Numbered from the stretch's first letter, positions 41,702 to 51,482 are shown. The stretch: DNA of 64,000 bases from UMGS1696 sp964621165 (GCA_964621165.1 CAZULC010000003.1:1-64000), one strand, 5' to 3'. The notes: generated by a model from the sequence alone, not told the origin. Numbers and translations are program-made.

Positions 41702-41744
41702 AAGGAAGCCAGCCGCATCCACGGTAAAAAGCTTCCTTTTATTA
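41701..41744. terminator. Bidirectional terminator
   Basis: Arms AAAGGAAGC and GCTTCCTTT with T- or A-rich flanks on both sides, between convergent genes. Confidence 0.7.
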
Positions 41745-41763
41745 TAATTATTATAATCGGGAT

Positions 41764-44541
41764 TCACTCGGCTTTCGTCTTTTTTGCCTGAACAATCGCC
41801 ATAGCCGCCTTGCGAATGGTGTCAGCCGGAATCACGGTCAGGGCAAACACCGCGCACAAAAGAAGATCGTCCACTCTCAGCGGCACACACCGGAAAACCT
41901 CGCCGCCGAAATATATAATCAACAGCTGAATCGCCGCCACCGCCGTCATAATGAACAGAAACGGCTTGTTCTTTCCCATGTTCGCGAACAGATTGATCCG
42001 CGGCGTTCGGGTACACATTGCAATCCCGATTCCCATAAATATAAACAAAGCGAAAAATAAAGTCAGATGATAAATATAATCCCCCGCGAACAAATGCTGC
42101 AAGCTCTTTGACATGAGAAAGTACATGGACAGCCCCACGGCGTAGGTTCCGGTCAGGATAATCTGGCAGACCATGGCGGAGGTCAGTATGTGCTCGTCAC
42201 GCCGGACCGGTGGAATTTTCATGTATGCTTCAAGGGCAGGCTCACCGGCGAAGGCAAGGGAACCGAGAGTGTCCATGATGATGTTCACCCACAGCATCTG
42301 AATCACCGTGACGGGCGCGTCAATCCCGAAAACCGTGCCGAGAACCGAAACTCCCACGGCAGCCATGTTCATGGTGAGCTGAAACGTGATGAACTTCCTG
42401 ATACTCGAGAAAATCGTCCGCCCGAAGAGTACGGCTTTGGTAATCGAGACGAAATTGTCGTCTGTTATCACAATATCACCGGCTTCACGGGCAATATCAC
42501 TTCCGCTTCCCATTGAAAAGCCCACGTCCGCTGATTTGAGCGCCGGCGCGTCGTTGATTCCGTCCCCAGTCATCCCAGCAATGTGACCGGAAGCCTTGGA
42601 GAGACGTATGAGTCTGCTTTTGTCCATCGGAGTGACCCGGGATATGACCCTGATGTTCGGCAAAAGATAGGTGACCTGTTCGTCATCAAGCGAGCGCAAG
42701 TCATCCCCGTCTATGACAAGACTGCCGCATGCCTTGGTGAAGTGAGAAAAACTCTCCTTATTATTATATATAAGATAATTCTTCTCGAGGATTCTGCACT
42801 CCTCCGCGATTTTCCTCGCCGTGTCGCAGTTGTCTCCGGTAATCATCACCACCTGAATCCCCGCGCTCTTGCAATCCCGTATGGCTGGAATCACTTCCCG
42901 CCGGATTTCATCCTTGATAACGTACATCCCGGCAAAGGTCAGCTCTGCAGAGTCCAGCCCGCTCTTTTTCAGCCTGCCCATGACGGAAGCGTCCCCCTCA
43001 GCCGCCAACAGAATCCTGCATGAAGCTCCGGCTTTGGCTGATATCGCCGACTTGATTTTTCCGAGAACCTCGCCGCTCATGTGATTGACTTTACCGTCAG
43101 AGGTCAGATACGTCGTGCATTTCGGCAGAAGATAGTCCGCCGCTCCCTGAACGTAGGTTTTACCTCTGTACAACGCCGCCGCGTACTTCCTTGACGAATC
43201 AAACATAATCCTCTCGCTTACGTCCTCTCCGCCGCCGGATATCCCGAGAAATTTGTTTATCGCCTTTTCAGTGGAGTTGTGTACCCCGGAGCAGGAATAG
43301 GCGCAGTTTTTCACGCTCTCGTAAACGCTCCCGCCAGAGGATGACAGTGCGGTCAGGGAATAATACTCCTGCCCCTCGGCTGAAATAATGCTGGACATGG
43401 TCAGCTTGCCCGTGGTCAAAGTTCCGGTTTTGTCCGTGAAGAGAATATCCACGCTTCCCGCAGTCTCGATTCCAACAAGCCGACGCACCAGAACGCTGGA
43501 CTTCAGCATCTTCTGCATGTTCGACGACAGCACCACCGTAATCATCATGGGAAGCCCTTCCGGCACCGCGACAACCACCACCGACACCGCCATGGTAAAC
43601 GCCTTGATACATTCGGAGAAGACGTAACGGTAGTCCCGCAGTCTCTCGAGAGCCACAGTCGGATTCATTCCGGCTTCAATCCAGAACGCGTCAATCAGGT
43701 GAACCGCGGCGACAATTGCGGCTGAAACATACCCGATTTTCGATATGGTTTTGGCGAGAGCCGACAGTCTTTCCTTCAGTGGACTTGCTTCGTCCACCCG
43801 TGAAAGCTCCCCTGCAATGGAGCCGTACATTGTGTTGTCCCCAACCGCCGTCACAAGCATAACCCCCGACCCGCCCGTGACATGGCACCCCTTGAACACC
43901 GCGCATCCGCCATGCTCATTTAACTTAAAATAAGCCGCGTCATTCCTGTACTTTTTTATAACAGAGTCCGCCGGAGTTTTTTCCACCTTCCTCGATTCCC
44001 CAGTCAAAGGAGCTTCGTCACAGCTGACCTTTCCCCGTACAAGAATCCCGTCCGCTGGAACAGTATCCCCGGGTGAGAGGACGACAATATCATGCCGCAC
44101 CAGCTCCGACAAAGGAAGCGACACCTCACGCCCATCCCGTATGACCGCACATTTTCCTTCGTCAAGGGTAGAGTAAAGCTTTTCAAACGCCTTGCCCGAG
44201 GAATGCTCGGATATGGTGGAAACCAAGGCGGAAATCAGAACAGTAGCCGCGATACCGATGCTCTCAGCCCAGTTGAAATCGGAAAAGGTGAAGATGATGT
44301 TTATAACCAGCGCACCGATTAAAATCTTGATAATGGGGTCGCTGAGATTTTTCAGAAAACAGATAAAAAATCCCGCCTGCTTTTTCGGTGAGATGGAATT
44401 GGAGCCGTATTTTTCCCGTGACTGCGCCGCTTCTTCACTGGTAAGTCCGACGGAAGGGGACGGAATAACATCCCGACTGACTCTGCCGTACCTTTCACGC
44501 CGAACGCCGGCCTCACCGTGCAGCTTTACTGTTTCATTCAT
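41764..44541 (-). CDS. Cation-translocating P-type ATPase, calcium type
   Basis: Membrane ion pump of about 925 residues (P2-type, Ca2+ family by sequence). Actuator motif DEAPLTGESRKVEKTP, phosphorylation loop DILFTDKTGTLTTGKLTMSS, membrane motif VVVVAVPEGLPMMITVVLSS, and hinge GMTGDGINDAPALKSADVGF. Cation N-domain at the start, about ten membrane helices. Start at the ATG at 44541, preceded by GGTGAG; the frame is open 15 codons further. Monocistronic. Confidence 0.93.
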   Translation of the reverse strand: MNETVKLHGEAGVRRERYGRVSRDVIPSPSVGLTSEEAAQSREKYGSNSISPKKQAGFFICFLKNLSDPIIKILIGALVINIIFTFSDFNWAESIGIAATVLISALVSTISEHSSGKAFEKLYSTLDEGKCAVIRDGREVSLPLSELVRHDIVVLSPGDTVPADGILVRGKVSCDEAPLTGESRKVEKTPADSVIKKYRNDAAYFKLNEHGGCAVFKGCHVTGGSGVMLVTAVGDNTMYGSIAGELSRVDEASPLKERLSALAKTISKIGYVSAAIVAAVHLIDAFWIEAGMNPTVALERLRDYRYVFSECIKAFTMAVSVVVVAVPEGLPMMITVVLSSNMQKMLKSSVLVRRLVGIETAGSVDILFTDKTGTLTTGKLTMSSIISAEGQEYYSLTALSSSGGSVYESVKNCAYSCSGVHNSTEKAINKFLGISGGGEDVSERIMFDSSRKYAAALYRGKTYVQGAADYLLPKCTTYLTSDGKVNHMSGEVLGKIKSAISAKAGASCRILLAAEGDASVMGRLKKSGLDSAELTFAGMYVIKDEIRREVIPAIRDCKSAGIQVVMITGDNCDTARKIAEECRILEKNYLIYNNKESFSHFTKACGSLVIDGDDLRSLDDEQVTYLLPNIRVISRVTPMDKSRLIRLSKASGHIAGMTGDGINDAPALKSADVGFSMGSGSDIAREAGDIVITDDNFVSITKAVLFGRTIFSSIRKFITFQLTMNMAAVGVSVLGTVFGIDAPVTVIQMLWVNIIMDTLGSLAFAGEPALEAYMKIPPVRRDEHILTSAMVCQIILTGTYAVGLSMYFLMSKSLQHLFAGDYIYHLTLFFALFIFMGIGIAMCTRTPRINLFANMGKNKPFLFIMTAVAAIQLLIIYFGGEVFRCVPLRVDDLLLCAVFALTVIPADTIRKAAMAIVQAKKTKAE

Positions 44542-44670
44542 TTGCTCACCGCGCTTCCTATAGTTTTCTCGATAGAGTATATTCACCCCGCCCCGCGGCT
44601 ATTCCCATGAAATTTTTTTATTTTTTTCCGAAAAATCAAACTTTTTTGCCTTTTCAAACGTCTATATATA

Positions 44671-44684
44671 TGTAATCGGTTACA
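44671..44684. promoter_or_regulatory. Inverted repeat upstream of the ECF sigma fusion gene
   Basis: TGTAA-TCGG-TTACA, perfect 5-base arms, 22 bases before the start at 44706. Possible operator; no further support. Confidence 0.35.
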
Positions 44685-44705
44685 GACCAAAAAAATGGTG
44701 ACGCC

Positions 44706-45992
44706 ATGGAAAAAGAAGAGATAAAGCATTTGCTTGAAGAAAACTACGCCGCTCTCGAAAGGTATGTCTTCTTTCAGGCGGGATACAGCCAGCAGTCCGC
44801 TGATATTGTGCAGGAGACAGCCTTGTCGGTTATGCTCCACGGGGATGCTCTCAGGAAAAAGGAAGCGTTCAAGCCGTGGCTGTACCAAATCGCACGGAAT
44901 AAGCTCGCCGACGCATACCGGAAAAGCGGACATGAAATCAGCTCCGACAAGCTGGATATGGTCCCCGTCAGGCGGGTTGAGAGAAGCTGCGACGCGGTAT
45001 GGGAAACCCTCTACAAGCTCCCGCCCGATGACAAAAAAATTCTCACCCTGTGCTACATGCAAGGAATGAAGCAGAAGGACGCGGCTGAGCTTCTGTCAAT
45101 CCCTCTCGGTACGCTGAAAACCAGACTGAGCGCGGCAAGAGAAAGATTCAGAAAAAATTATCAGTATACTTATAATTACAAGGAGAAAACTATGGATAAC
45201 ATTAATTTTCCGAAAATAATACCTGACTATGAAATAACCGAAAAGGAAGGGGAGATTTTCCCTGTCAAATACGAGGGAATCATCGGCTGGGGAATTGTGC
45301 CAAGGCTCGGCGAGAAGAAAGCGTGGGCGGCATACGACTTCCCGGAGAAGAAAATCACGGACGTCATGAAAATGGAGGTAACAGGCAGGTGCGAGGTCCA
45401 CGGAATCGAGGGAGTGGAAATAAAGACAACCGAAACCTCCTGCGGAGGGATCGACCCAAACGTATTCACTGACAGTGAAATCGAGCGCATTTTCGCCGCA
45501 CAGCTCACGGAAACCCACTGCCGCCTCCTCGCCGAGAGCCACATGGAAAACGGGGTCAAGAAGTGCTATACCTTCCTCGATGGGAACAAATTCCTCGATA
45601 ACTGGGGATTCGGCGAAAATAACTGCGGCTTCAAGACACACCTCCGTCACGAGGGATATATAATAAAGAAGGGAAGCACCGTCGAAAATAAATCCGGCAG
45701 AGATGAGGTAATGGACCTGTCCGGCAGATTCACCGTAAAAATCGGCGGGGTGGAGTACGACACCGTGTGCCTGACCGATATAGAATCCTACAACGAGGGA
45801 GTGCTGACGGAAACCTACCTCGACAGAAACGGTAACGAAATTCTCTGGCGCCGCTTCAACAGTGACGACTGGCACAGCGAGAGAATCGGGATGAAATGGG
45901 GCGAAAAATATCCGCAAAACGAGAGACTCACCGTCAACGGCAAAACTTACGTCCACTGGTACGACTGCATTTTCGATAATCTTGTAAAGTAA
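44706..45992 (+). CDS. ECF sigma factor with a large C-terminal domain
   Basis: 428 residues. Residues 1-155 are an ECF sigma: region 2 VFFQAGYSQQSADIVQETAL and FKPWLYQIARNKLADAYRKS, region 4 LPPDDKKILTLCYMQGMKQK and DAAELLSIPLGTLKTRLSAA. A 270-residue beta-rich domain follows, beginning MDNINFPKIIPDYEITEKEG and ending TVNGKTYVHWYDCIFD. It has no transmembrane segment. No anti-sigma gene lies next to it, so the C-terminal domain may control the sigma, as proposed for other ECF groups with C-terminal extensions. Confidence 0.85.
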   Translation: MEKEEIKHLLEENYAALERYVFFQAGYSQQSADIVQETALSVMLHGDALRKKEAFKPWLYQIARNKLADAYRKSGHEISSDKLDMVPVRRVERSCDAVWETLYKLPPDDKKILTLCYMQGMKQKDAAELLSIPLGTLKTRLSAARERFRKNYQYTYNYKEKTMDNINFPKIIPDYEITEKEGEIFPVKYEGIIGWGIVPRLGEKKAWAAYDFPEKKITDVMKMEVTGRCEVHGIEGVEIKTTETSCGGIDPNVFTDSEIERIFAAQLTETHCRLLAESHMENGVKKCYTFLDGNKFLDNWGFGENNCGFKTHLRHEGYIIKKGSTVENKSGRDEVMDLSGRFTVKIGGVEYDTVCLTDIESYNEGVLTETYLDRNGNEILWRRFNSDDWHSERIGMKWGEKYPQNERLTVNGKTYVHWYDCIFDNLVK

Positions 45993-45999
45993 AATTAAA

Positions 46000-46035
46000 C
46001 CCGCGGGAAATGTACATACAAATACTTCCCGCGGG
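46000..46035 (+). terminator. Hairpin after the sigma fusion gene
   Basis: Perfect 10-base arms CCCGCGGGAA and TTCCCGCGGG, followed by only a weak T stretch (ATTTGTATGC). Confidence 0.55.
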
Positions 46036-46091
46036 ATTTGTATGCTTCTCAGCTCACGCAATGGTCTGAACTCGTCAATATCATACCATAC

Positions 46092-47052
46092 TCACGATAA
46101 TACTGACGATAATACTTCATAATTCACATCAAAGTTGTGGCTGTGACTGCTCTTTACAATAAACTCCACCCGGGAAACCGCTTCTTCGGCTTCATCATTC
46201 CTTCCGAGACGGTACAGACAAGCCGCAATCTCAAGGTAATAAGCATATTATTTGGAGTTCGTCCCGCCTATCTCATATGAGTCATATGAATAATCGTTAT
46301 CCTTCATGAACATTTCCACCTCAGCCGCCGCCTGCCTGAAGGATTTGAGCGCTTTTTCATAATTACCGACCTAAAAATATCCTTTTCTTTCCTGTGCGAA
46401 AGCAATGAACAGTTCCTGATTTTCGATAATTTTCCACTCTGACGCTTCCTTGAGCCGATCTCCCCCTTGAGAAAATACGAGGTCACGCGCATTCTGTCCT
46501 GAAGCATGTATGGGTACATATACGGAAGCGATTCAACCATTTTTTTGGCTTCATCATATTTGTCTAAATCAAGAGAAGCTGAAGCAATCATTTCCTTGCA
46601 GCGGCAGATACAGAAAATATCGTTTGATTAGGATATTATTTTATTTCCAATATTCAAGAGTTTGTCAAGCAATTCATTTCTGTCAACTATATACTGACGT
46701 TATAAATTGAGAAGCTCCGTTTTCAGTTTATCCGACGACGGGTACTGGGCAATGCCGCCAAGCAGAATTTTCTCCGCTTTTTTAAAGTCACTGAAAAAAA
46801 ATAATTATATGATTCAATTCTGATGTACTCGATCCTATCTTCAATCTCCTCCGCGTTGTAGTTGAACAGCGTATCCAGCGATACCTTGAAGAATGCCGCG
46901 ATGGCCGGAATCAGGGTCATATCCGGGTAGGACGCCGCCATCTCCCAATTCGAAACCGCCTGAGGGGATACGTTGAGCTTGGAAGCAAGCTGATCCTGAG
47001 TCAGACCCCGCATTTTGCGAAGCTCGCGTATTTTGTTTTCTAAATTAATCAT
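46092..47052 (-). pseudogene. Decayed XRE regulator with TPR-like C-terminus
   Basis: Begins MINLENKIRELRKMRGLTQD with a full HTH (VSPQAVSNWEMAASYPDMTL). After IRIESYNYFFS an A-run frameshift breaks the gene. The other frame continues DFKKAEKILLGGIAQYPSSD, then stops. Further TPR-like pieces occur in separate frames (LDKYDEAKKMVESLPYMYPY; YYLEIAACLYRLGRNDEAEE, ending at 46092). At least three disruptions. The original was an Rgg/PlcR-style or similar HTH-TPR protein. Confidence 0.7.
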
Positions 47053-47211
47053 ATAAAAAATACCTATCAAGTATTGTCTGGCGCGCACCTTACGTTTATA
47101 TTTTACATCCACGGGAAGAAAAAATCACCAACGGGATTTTTGTGTTTTTTTCAACCTTTGGTTGTACCGGTTGAATGCGAAAAATAAACACGAAAAATTT
47201 ACCGATTATAT

Positions 47212-47240
47212 TTGACTTATTTCGGCAAAAGATATAAAAT
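47212..47240 (+). promoter_or_regulatory. Promoter of the HAD gene
   Basis: TTGACT (47212-47217), 17 bases, TAAAAT (47235-47240). Confidence 0.55.
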
Positions 47241-47277
47241 ATATAGGTTAGAAATAATTTGTCAGGAGATGACGGAA

Positions 47278-47937
47278 TTGAAGTACAAAGCCGCAATATT
47301 CGACCTCGACGGAACACTGCTCGATACCCTTGATGACCTGCACGACGCCGTGAACCACACTATGAATAAATATTCCTACCCCGAGAGAACTCTCGACGAA
47401 GTCTGCCGTTTTGTGGGCAACGGTGTGGACAGACTGATAACCCTCTGCGTACCCGGACATGAGAGCGACCCCAGCCTCGCCGCTGCAATAGGAGACTTTC
47501 GCGACTACTACGCCGCCCACTCGGAGATAAAGACAAAGCCATACCCTGGTGTGATTGAGCTGATAGACAGGCTCATGAAGTCCGGCGTGAAAGCTGCAAT
47601 CGTGTCAAACAAAATGCACGAGGCTGTCGTGACACTGTGCCGGAAATATTTCCCGCAGGTTGAGGTGGTGTGCGGCGAGCGTGAGAGGGAAGGGGTCAGA
47701 CGAAAGCCAGCTCCGGACACCGTAATAAAGGCGGCTGAAAACCTCGGCGTAAACCTGTCTGACGTTGTATACATCGGCGACTCCGAGGTTGACCTCAAGA
47801 CCTCCGAAAACGCAGGAGTCGACTGCATATCGGTCCTATGGGGCTTCCGCGGACGGGAATGCTTAATCAATCACGGTGCGAAAATTTTTGCACAAACCGC
47901 CGATCAGGTTTACAGCATAATCGCAGGAGAAAATTAA
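47278..47937 (+). CDS. HAD-superfamily hydrolase, phosphoglycolate phosphatase-like
   Basis: About 219 residues. HAD motifs: I AAIFDLDGTLLDTLDD; II AAIVSNKMHE; III RKPAPDTVIKA; IV VVYIGDSEVDLKTSENAGVD. A helical cap after motif I includes RFVGNGVDRLI, as in Gph. I chose the TTG at 47278 because AGGAG lies nine bases upstream; the ATG at 47269 touches the RBS. Substrate uncertain. Confidence 0.88.
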   Translation: MKYKAAIFDLDGTLLDTLDDLHDAVNHTMNKYSYPERTLDEVCRFVGNGVDRLITLCVPGHESDPSLAAAIGDFRDYYAAHSEIKTKPYPGVIELIDRLMKSGVKAAIVSNKMHEAVVTLCRKYFPQVEVVCGEREREGVRRKPAPDTVIKAAENLGVNLSDVVYIGDSEVDLKTSENAGVDCISVLWGFRGRECLINHGAKIFAQTADQVYSIIAGEN

Positions 47938-47984
47938 CAATTTTTGAAAAAAATGTAATTTTATTAATGATTAAAAAAAATCAT

Positions 47985-48012
47985 TTACATTCGGATACGA
48001 ATATGATATAAT
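47985..48012 (+). promoter_or_regulatory. Promoter of the MBOAT/DHHW pair
   Basis: TTACAT (47985-47990), 16 bases, TATAAT (48007-48012). Confidence 0.55.
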
Positions 48013-48051
48013 ATAGGTGTATTGACTACTCGCTGATTTTTTGGAGCTTAA

Positions 48052-49458
48052 ATGTACTTTTCAAATATATTTTTCCTGTATGTCTTCATGCCGGTTCTGT
48101 TTCTGGCATATTTTATAATAAAAAACAATGCTTGGCGCAGGGGAGTACTTGTCGCTTTTTCGCTGATTTTCTACGCGTGGGGCGAGCCGGTTTACGTCTT
48201 CCTAATGGTAGGCCTTGTCCTCGCCGACTACCTCTTCGGTCTGGGAATCACGAACACCAAAAGCGCGTGGATGAAGAAATTTCTCCTTATAATGGCAGTG
48301 GCGTCGAACCTGAGCGTCCTCGGAGTGTACAAATACCTTGGATTCTTCACCGAAACTTTGAACTACATCTTCAACGTGAACCTGCCAATGGTTGAGCTGA
48401 CAATGCCCATCGGAATCAGCTTCTTCACCTTCCAGACCATGTCATACGTAATCGACGTTTACCGGGGTGACGCCGACGTGCAGAAATCTTTCTTCAAGCT
48501 TCTGCTTTACGTCTCATTCTTCCCACAGCTTGTGGCGGGACCAATAGTACGCTACAAGGACATAGAAGCACAGCTCACGGACCGTCATGTTCCTGTGGAG
48601 AAGTTCAACGAGGGCTTGTTCCGCCTGTCCGTGGGACTTGCCAAAAAGGTTCTCATCGCCGACTGCTGTGCCACGGTAATAACGTCACTCTACAGTCTGA
48701 CTGATGTAACCTTCGCCGCGAGATGGATGGGAGCCGTGTTCTTCACCCTTCAGCTCTACTTCGACTTCTCAGGCTACTCCGACATGGCGATAGGGCTTGG
48801 CAAAATGTTCGGCTTCGAGCTGCGTGAAAACTTCAACTACCCGCTTATTTCCTCAAGCGCGACGGAATTCTGGCGCAGATGGCACATATCCCTCGGCAGC
48901 TTCTTCCGTGATTACGTGTACATCCCTCTCGGAGGAAACCGCCACGACCAGCAGAGAAACATACTTGTTGTATGGTTTTTGACCGGAATGTGGCACGGCG
49001 CGTCATGGAACTTCATCATTTGGGGACTGTACTACGCATTCTTGTTAATGTGGGAAAAAAGCTATTTTCTGAAAGCTCGCGAAAGAATGCCTAAAGCTGT
49101 ATCATTTGTTGTGTCACACATTTATACAATATTCATAACAGTTTTTGGATTTGCCATATTCTACTTCGACGAAGGGCTGCTCAAGAATCTGGGCTACCTC
49201 TTCGGAATCGGATGCGCATCCTTCAGCGATATTTTCACCAACGCCGTAATCATGGACAACATAATCCTTTTGGCGGCGGCAATTCTGTTCTCGGCACCGG
49301 TTGTTCCATATCTGTGGAATAAGCTGACATCCCGCGTCGCCGTTCCATACTCAGTGGAGCGAATCATCAAAACCGTGGTGGCAGTGGTGTTCATCGCCGC
49401 GTCCTCCGTCAGACTTGTGGGCGACACCTACAGCCCCTTCCTATATTTCCGCTTCTGA
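48052..49458 (+). CDS. MBOAT family O-acyltransferase (AlgI-like)
   Basis: 468-residue multi-pass membrane protein that moves acyl groups, usually acetyl, across the membrane for polysaccharide O-acetylation. Core motifs: FFPQLVAGPIVRYKDIEAQL, FDFSGYSDMAIGLGKMFGF, EFWRRWHISLGSFFRDYVYI and the catalytic-His segment GMWHGASWNFIIWGLYYAF. Followed 40 bp later by its usual partner, a DHHW-family protein. Confidence 0.93.
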   Translation: MYFSNIFFLYVFMPVLFLAYFIIKNNAWRRGVLVAFSLIFYAWGEPVYVFLMVGLVLADYLFGLGITNTKSAWMKKFLLIMAVASNLSVLGVYKYLGFFTETLNYIFNVNLPMVELTMPIGISFFTFQTMSYVIDVYRGDADVQKSFFKLLLYVSFFPQLVAGPIVRYKDIEAQLTDRHVPVEKFNEGLFRLSVGLAKKVLIADCCATVITSLYSLTDVTFAARWMGAVFFTLQLYFDFSGYSDMAIGLGKMFGFELRENFNYPLISSSATEFWRRWHISLGSFFRDYVYIPLGGNRHDQQRNILVVWFLTGMWHGASWNFIIWGLYYAFLLMWEKSYFLKARERMPKAVSFVVSHIYTIFITVFGFAIFYFDEGLLKNLGYLFGIGCASFSDIFTNAVIMDNIILLAAAILFSAPVVPYLWNKLTSRVAVPYSVERIIKTVVAVVFIAASSVRLVGDTYSPFLYFRF

Positions 49459-49498
49459 TAACATTAATCAAAAAACATATTATTGAGTCAAGAAAGTA

Positions 49499-51292
49499 AT
49501 GCATATGAAAAATAAAATAATCGATGTCGTATGCCTGTCCGTAGTGGCGGTCTTGTTCGGCTCCGTGGTGGTTTTGAATCTCGTCCAGAAGGACAGACCC
49601 ACCGAATCCCTTACGGAGAAGCGGGAGCTTGCGAAAATGCCCGATTTTTCCTTCGATTCTCTCTGTGACGGCTCCTATTTTTCAGGAGTGGCGGCATTTA
49701 TCTCGGACACCTTCATTGAACGGGACAAAATCGTCGCGCTTTCCGAAAAAATGGAGACTCTCAAGGGAGTGGACTATTCAATCGGCGGTCAAAACAACTT
49801 TGCTCTTTTAAGCCCCATCGACAACCCCGCCGACAATTCAGGCGAACATGAGGAACTGTCAAACAAGCTGACCGAAGCCCTCGACAGCCTGAACAAACAA
49901 CCGGATCCGGACAAGGATCCCGATGACCAAAGCGGATTTGCCAATGTGACAAAGGATGAAACCACGCCTCCTGAAACCGAGCCGGAGACAACCCCTCCTG
50001 AAACCGAAACCGAAGCGGAATCAGATCCCGAGCCGGAGACGGAAAAGCCGGAGGAAACCGAAACTGATGATCCTGAAACCGAGACAGAACCCGCCGAAAC
50101 CCAGCCCGATCCAGAAAATGAAGTCACGGCAATACATTTGTCGAAATCATATCTCAAGCTCACAGTCGGAAGCGGCTCAGCCGTAAGCGCCACCGTTGAC
50201 ACTACAAATAAAGAAGGAGTCATGGTGAAGTGGTCCATATCCGACAGCAGTATAGCGTCAATTGCCGTGAACGAAAGCGGAGGAATCAACGTCAAAGGCG
50301 AAGCTCTCGGCACCGCAACCCTGACCTGCTTCTACGGTGATGTGAAAGAGGAATGCAAGGTCGAGGTGGTTGAAATCAACACAGCCTCCACCCAGCCCAG
50401 CGACGGACACGCGGACTTTCTCGCAAGCGGACTGTTCATCTACGGCGACGCGGTTTACACCCAAGCATGGTACAGCGATTCCGCGGCTGAGGTCTACGCA
50501 CAGACTGTGGAATACTACAAAAAGCTATTTGGCGATAATGTAAACGTCAGCGTGGTTGTGGCGCCCGTTTCATCAATGGTGGTGGACAACGAGGAAGTCC
50601 AGTCGAAAATCCAGAATCAGGACGAAATTATACAGAAAATCGGCGCTCATATGGCTGCAGACATCAACTTCGTCAACCCCTACGCGGAAATGTACGCCCA
50701 CAAAGACGAATACCTCTTCTTCAAGAGCGACCACCACTGGACACAGAGAGGAGCATACTACGCCTACCGTGCCTTCGCGGAGTCAGTCGGATTTGAACCC
50801 ACAGCTCTCGATGACTTCACCTACGAAATCCGCAACGACAGCTACAGCGGAAGCCTCTACAGTTGGACTGCCGACGAGAGAGTGAAGTACTTCAAGGACA
50901 CAATCGAGGCGTTCCGACCGACAAAATCCCACACCATGACGGTTACAAGCTCCAACGGCACAGTTTACACATACGATACGTCAATTGTCAACACAAACCA
51001 GACCTACGTTACGTTTATCGCAGGCGACAACCCATACACTGTAATCAACGTTCCCGACAATCCACAGGACAAAAACATCCTTGTTCTCAAGGATTCCTTT
51101 GGCAATGCGTTCGTCCCATTCCTATGCGAGCATTACGGAAACATTATAGTGATAGATGTGCGTTATTCCAATTTCAATATATATGACCAGCTAAAGGACT
51201 ACGGCTTGTCCGACATAGTTTTTGTGAACAACGTCCAGGCTATCACAGCTGAGTGGGCGCAGATGTACCTTAAAGCAGTCGGCGTACAATAA
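49499..51292 (+). CDS. DHHW/AlgJ-like acetyltransferase partner with a Big2 domain
   Basis: 597 residues, anchored by an N-terminal helix (CLSVVAVLFGSVVVLNLV). Order: N-terminal AlgJ-like part, a Pro/Glu/Thr linker (about 155-205, many ETEP units), a BIG2 Ig-like domain (TAIHLSKSYLKLTVGSGSAV to KEECKVEVVE, about 208-293), then the catalytic region with FFKSDHHWTQRGAYYAYRAF (DHHW motif) and LKDSFGNAFVPFL. The DHHW domain is split by the linker and BIG2 domain, which is unusual. Likely acetylates a secreted polymer with the MBOAT partner. Confidence 0.85.
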   Translation: MHMKNKIIDVVCLSVVAVLFGSVVVLNLVQKDRPTESLTEKRELAKMPDFSFDSLCDGSYFSGVAAFISDTFIERDKIVALSEKMETLKGVDYSIGGQNNFALLSPIDNPADNSGEHEELSNKLTEALDSLNKQPDPDKDPDDQSGFANVTKDETTPPETEPETTPPETETEAESDPEPETEKPEETETDDPETETEPAETQPDPENEVTAIHLSKSYLKLTVGSGSAVSATVDTTNKEGVMVKWSISDSSIASIAVNESGGINVKGEALGTATLTCFYGDVKEECKVEVVEINTASTQPSDGHADFLASGLFIYGDAVYTQAWYSDSAAEVYAQTVEYYKKLFGDNVNVSVVVAPVSSMVVDNEEVQSKIQNQDEIIQKIGAHMAADINFVNPYAEMYAHKDEYLFFKSDHHWTQRGAYYAYRAFAESVGFEPTALDDFTYEIRNDSYSGSLYSWTADERVKYFKDTIEAFRPTKSHTMTVTSSNGTVYTYDTSIVNTNQTYVTFIAGDNPYTVINVPDNPQDKNILVLKDSFGNAFVPFLCEHYGNIIVIDVRYSNFNIYDQLKDYGLSDIVFVNNVQAITAEWAQMYLKAVGVQ

Positions 51293-51329
51293 AGTGACAG
51301 GTCGGGACGCCCCGACAGGCAAACACAGG

Positions 51330-51413
51330 GCGGGGAAGCCCCCGCGGGCATACACGGCACTTCTACAACTGAAACTATAAGAAATCCCACGACGACGGGG
51401 GCTAGCTCCCGCA
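51330..51413 (+). repeat. Dispersed repeat element, copy B
   Basis: CCCCCGCGGGCATACACGGC, CTTCTACAACTGAAACT, ATCCCACGACGACGG and CTAGCTCCCGCA. It lies between the DHHW stop and the terminator. A further hairpin, GTCGGG-ACG-CCCCGAC (51301-51316), precedes it and matches the GTCGGG end seen in copies A and C. Confidence 0.85.
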
Positions 51414-51434
51414 ATATAACTGCAAAATTAAAAC

Positions 51435-51482
51435 AACTCCCTATGGAATCAAGTTCGCGCAACTGAACCACAGGGAGTTTTT
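51435..51482 (+). terminator. Terminator of the MBOAT/DHHW pair
   Basis: Arms AACTCCCT and AGGGAGTT, followed by TTTC. Confidence 0.6.

Noticed and set aside
41399..41767. Minus-strand open frame with a repeated Tyr/Cys/Lys peptide
   Set aside because: It is produced by translating the 21-bp tandem repeat and the antisense of the RNA ligase gene; no RBS or family.
46000..46075. Possible seventh copy of the dispersed repeat
   Set aside because: CCCGCGGG occurs, but as arms of a terminator-like hairpin; the ACGGC, CAGCTGAA and CCCACGAC blocks are missing.
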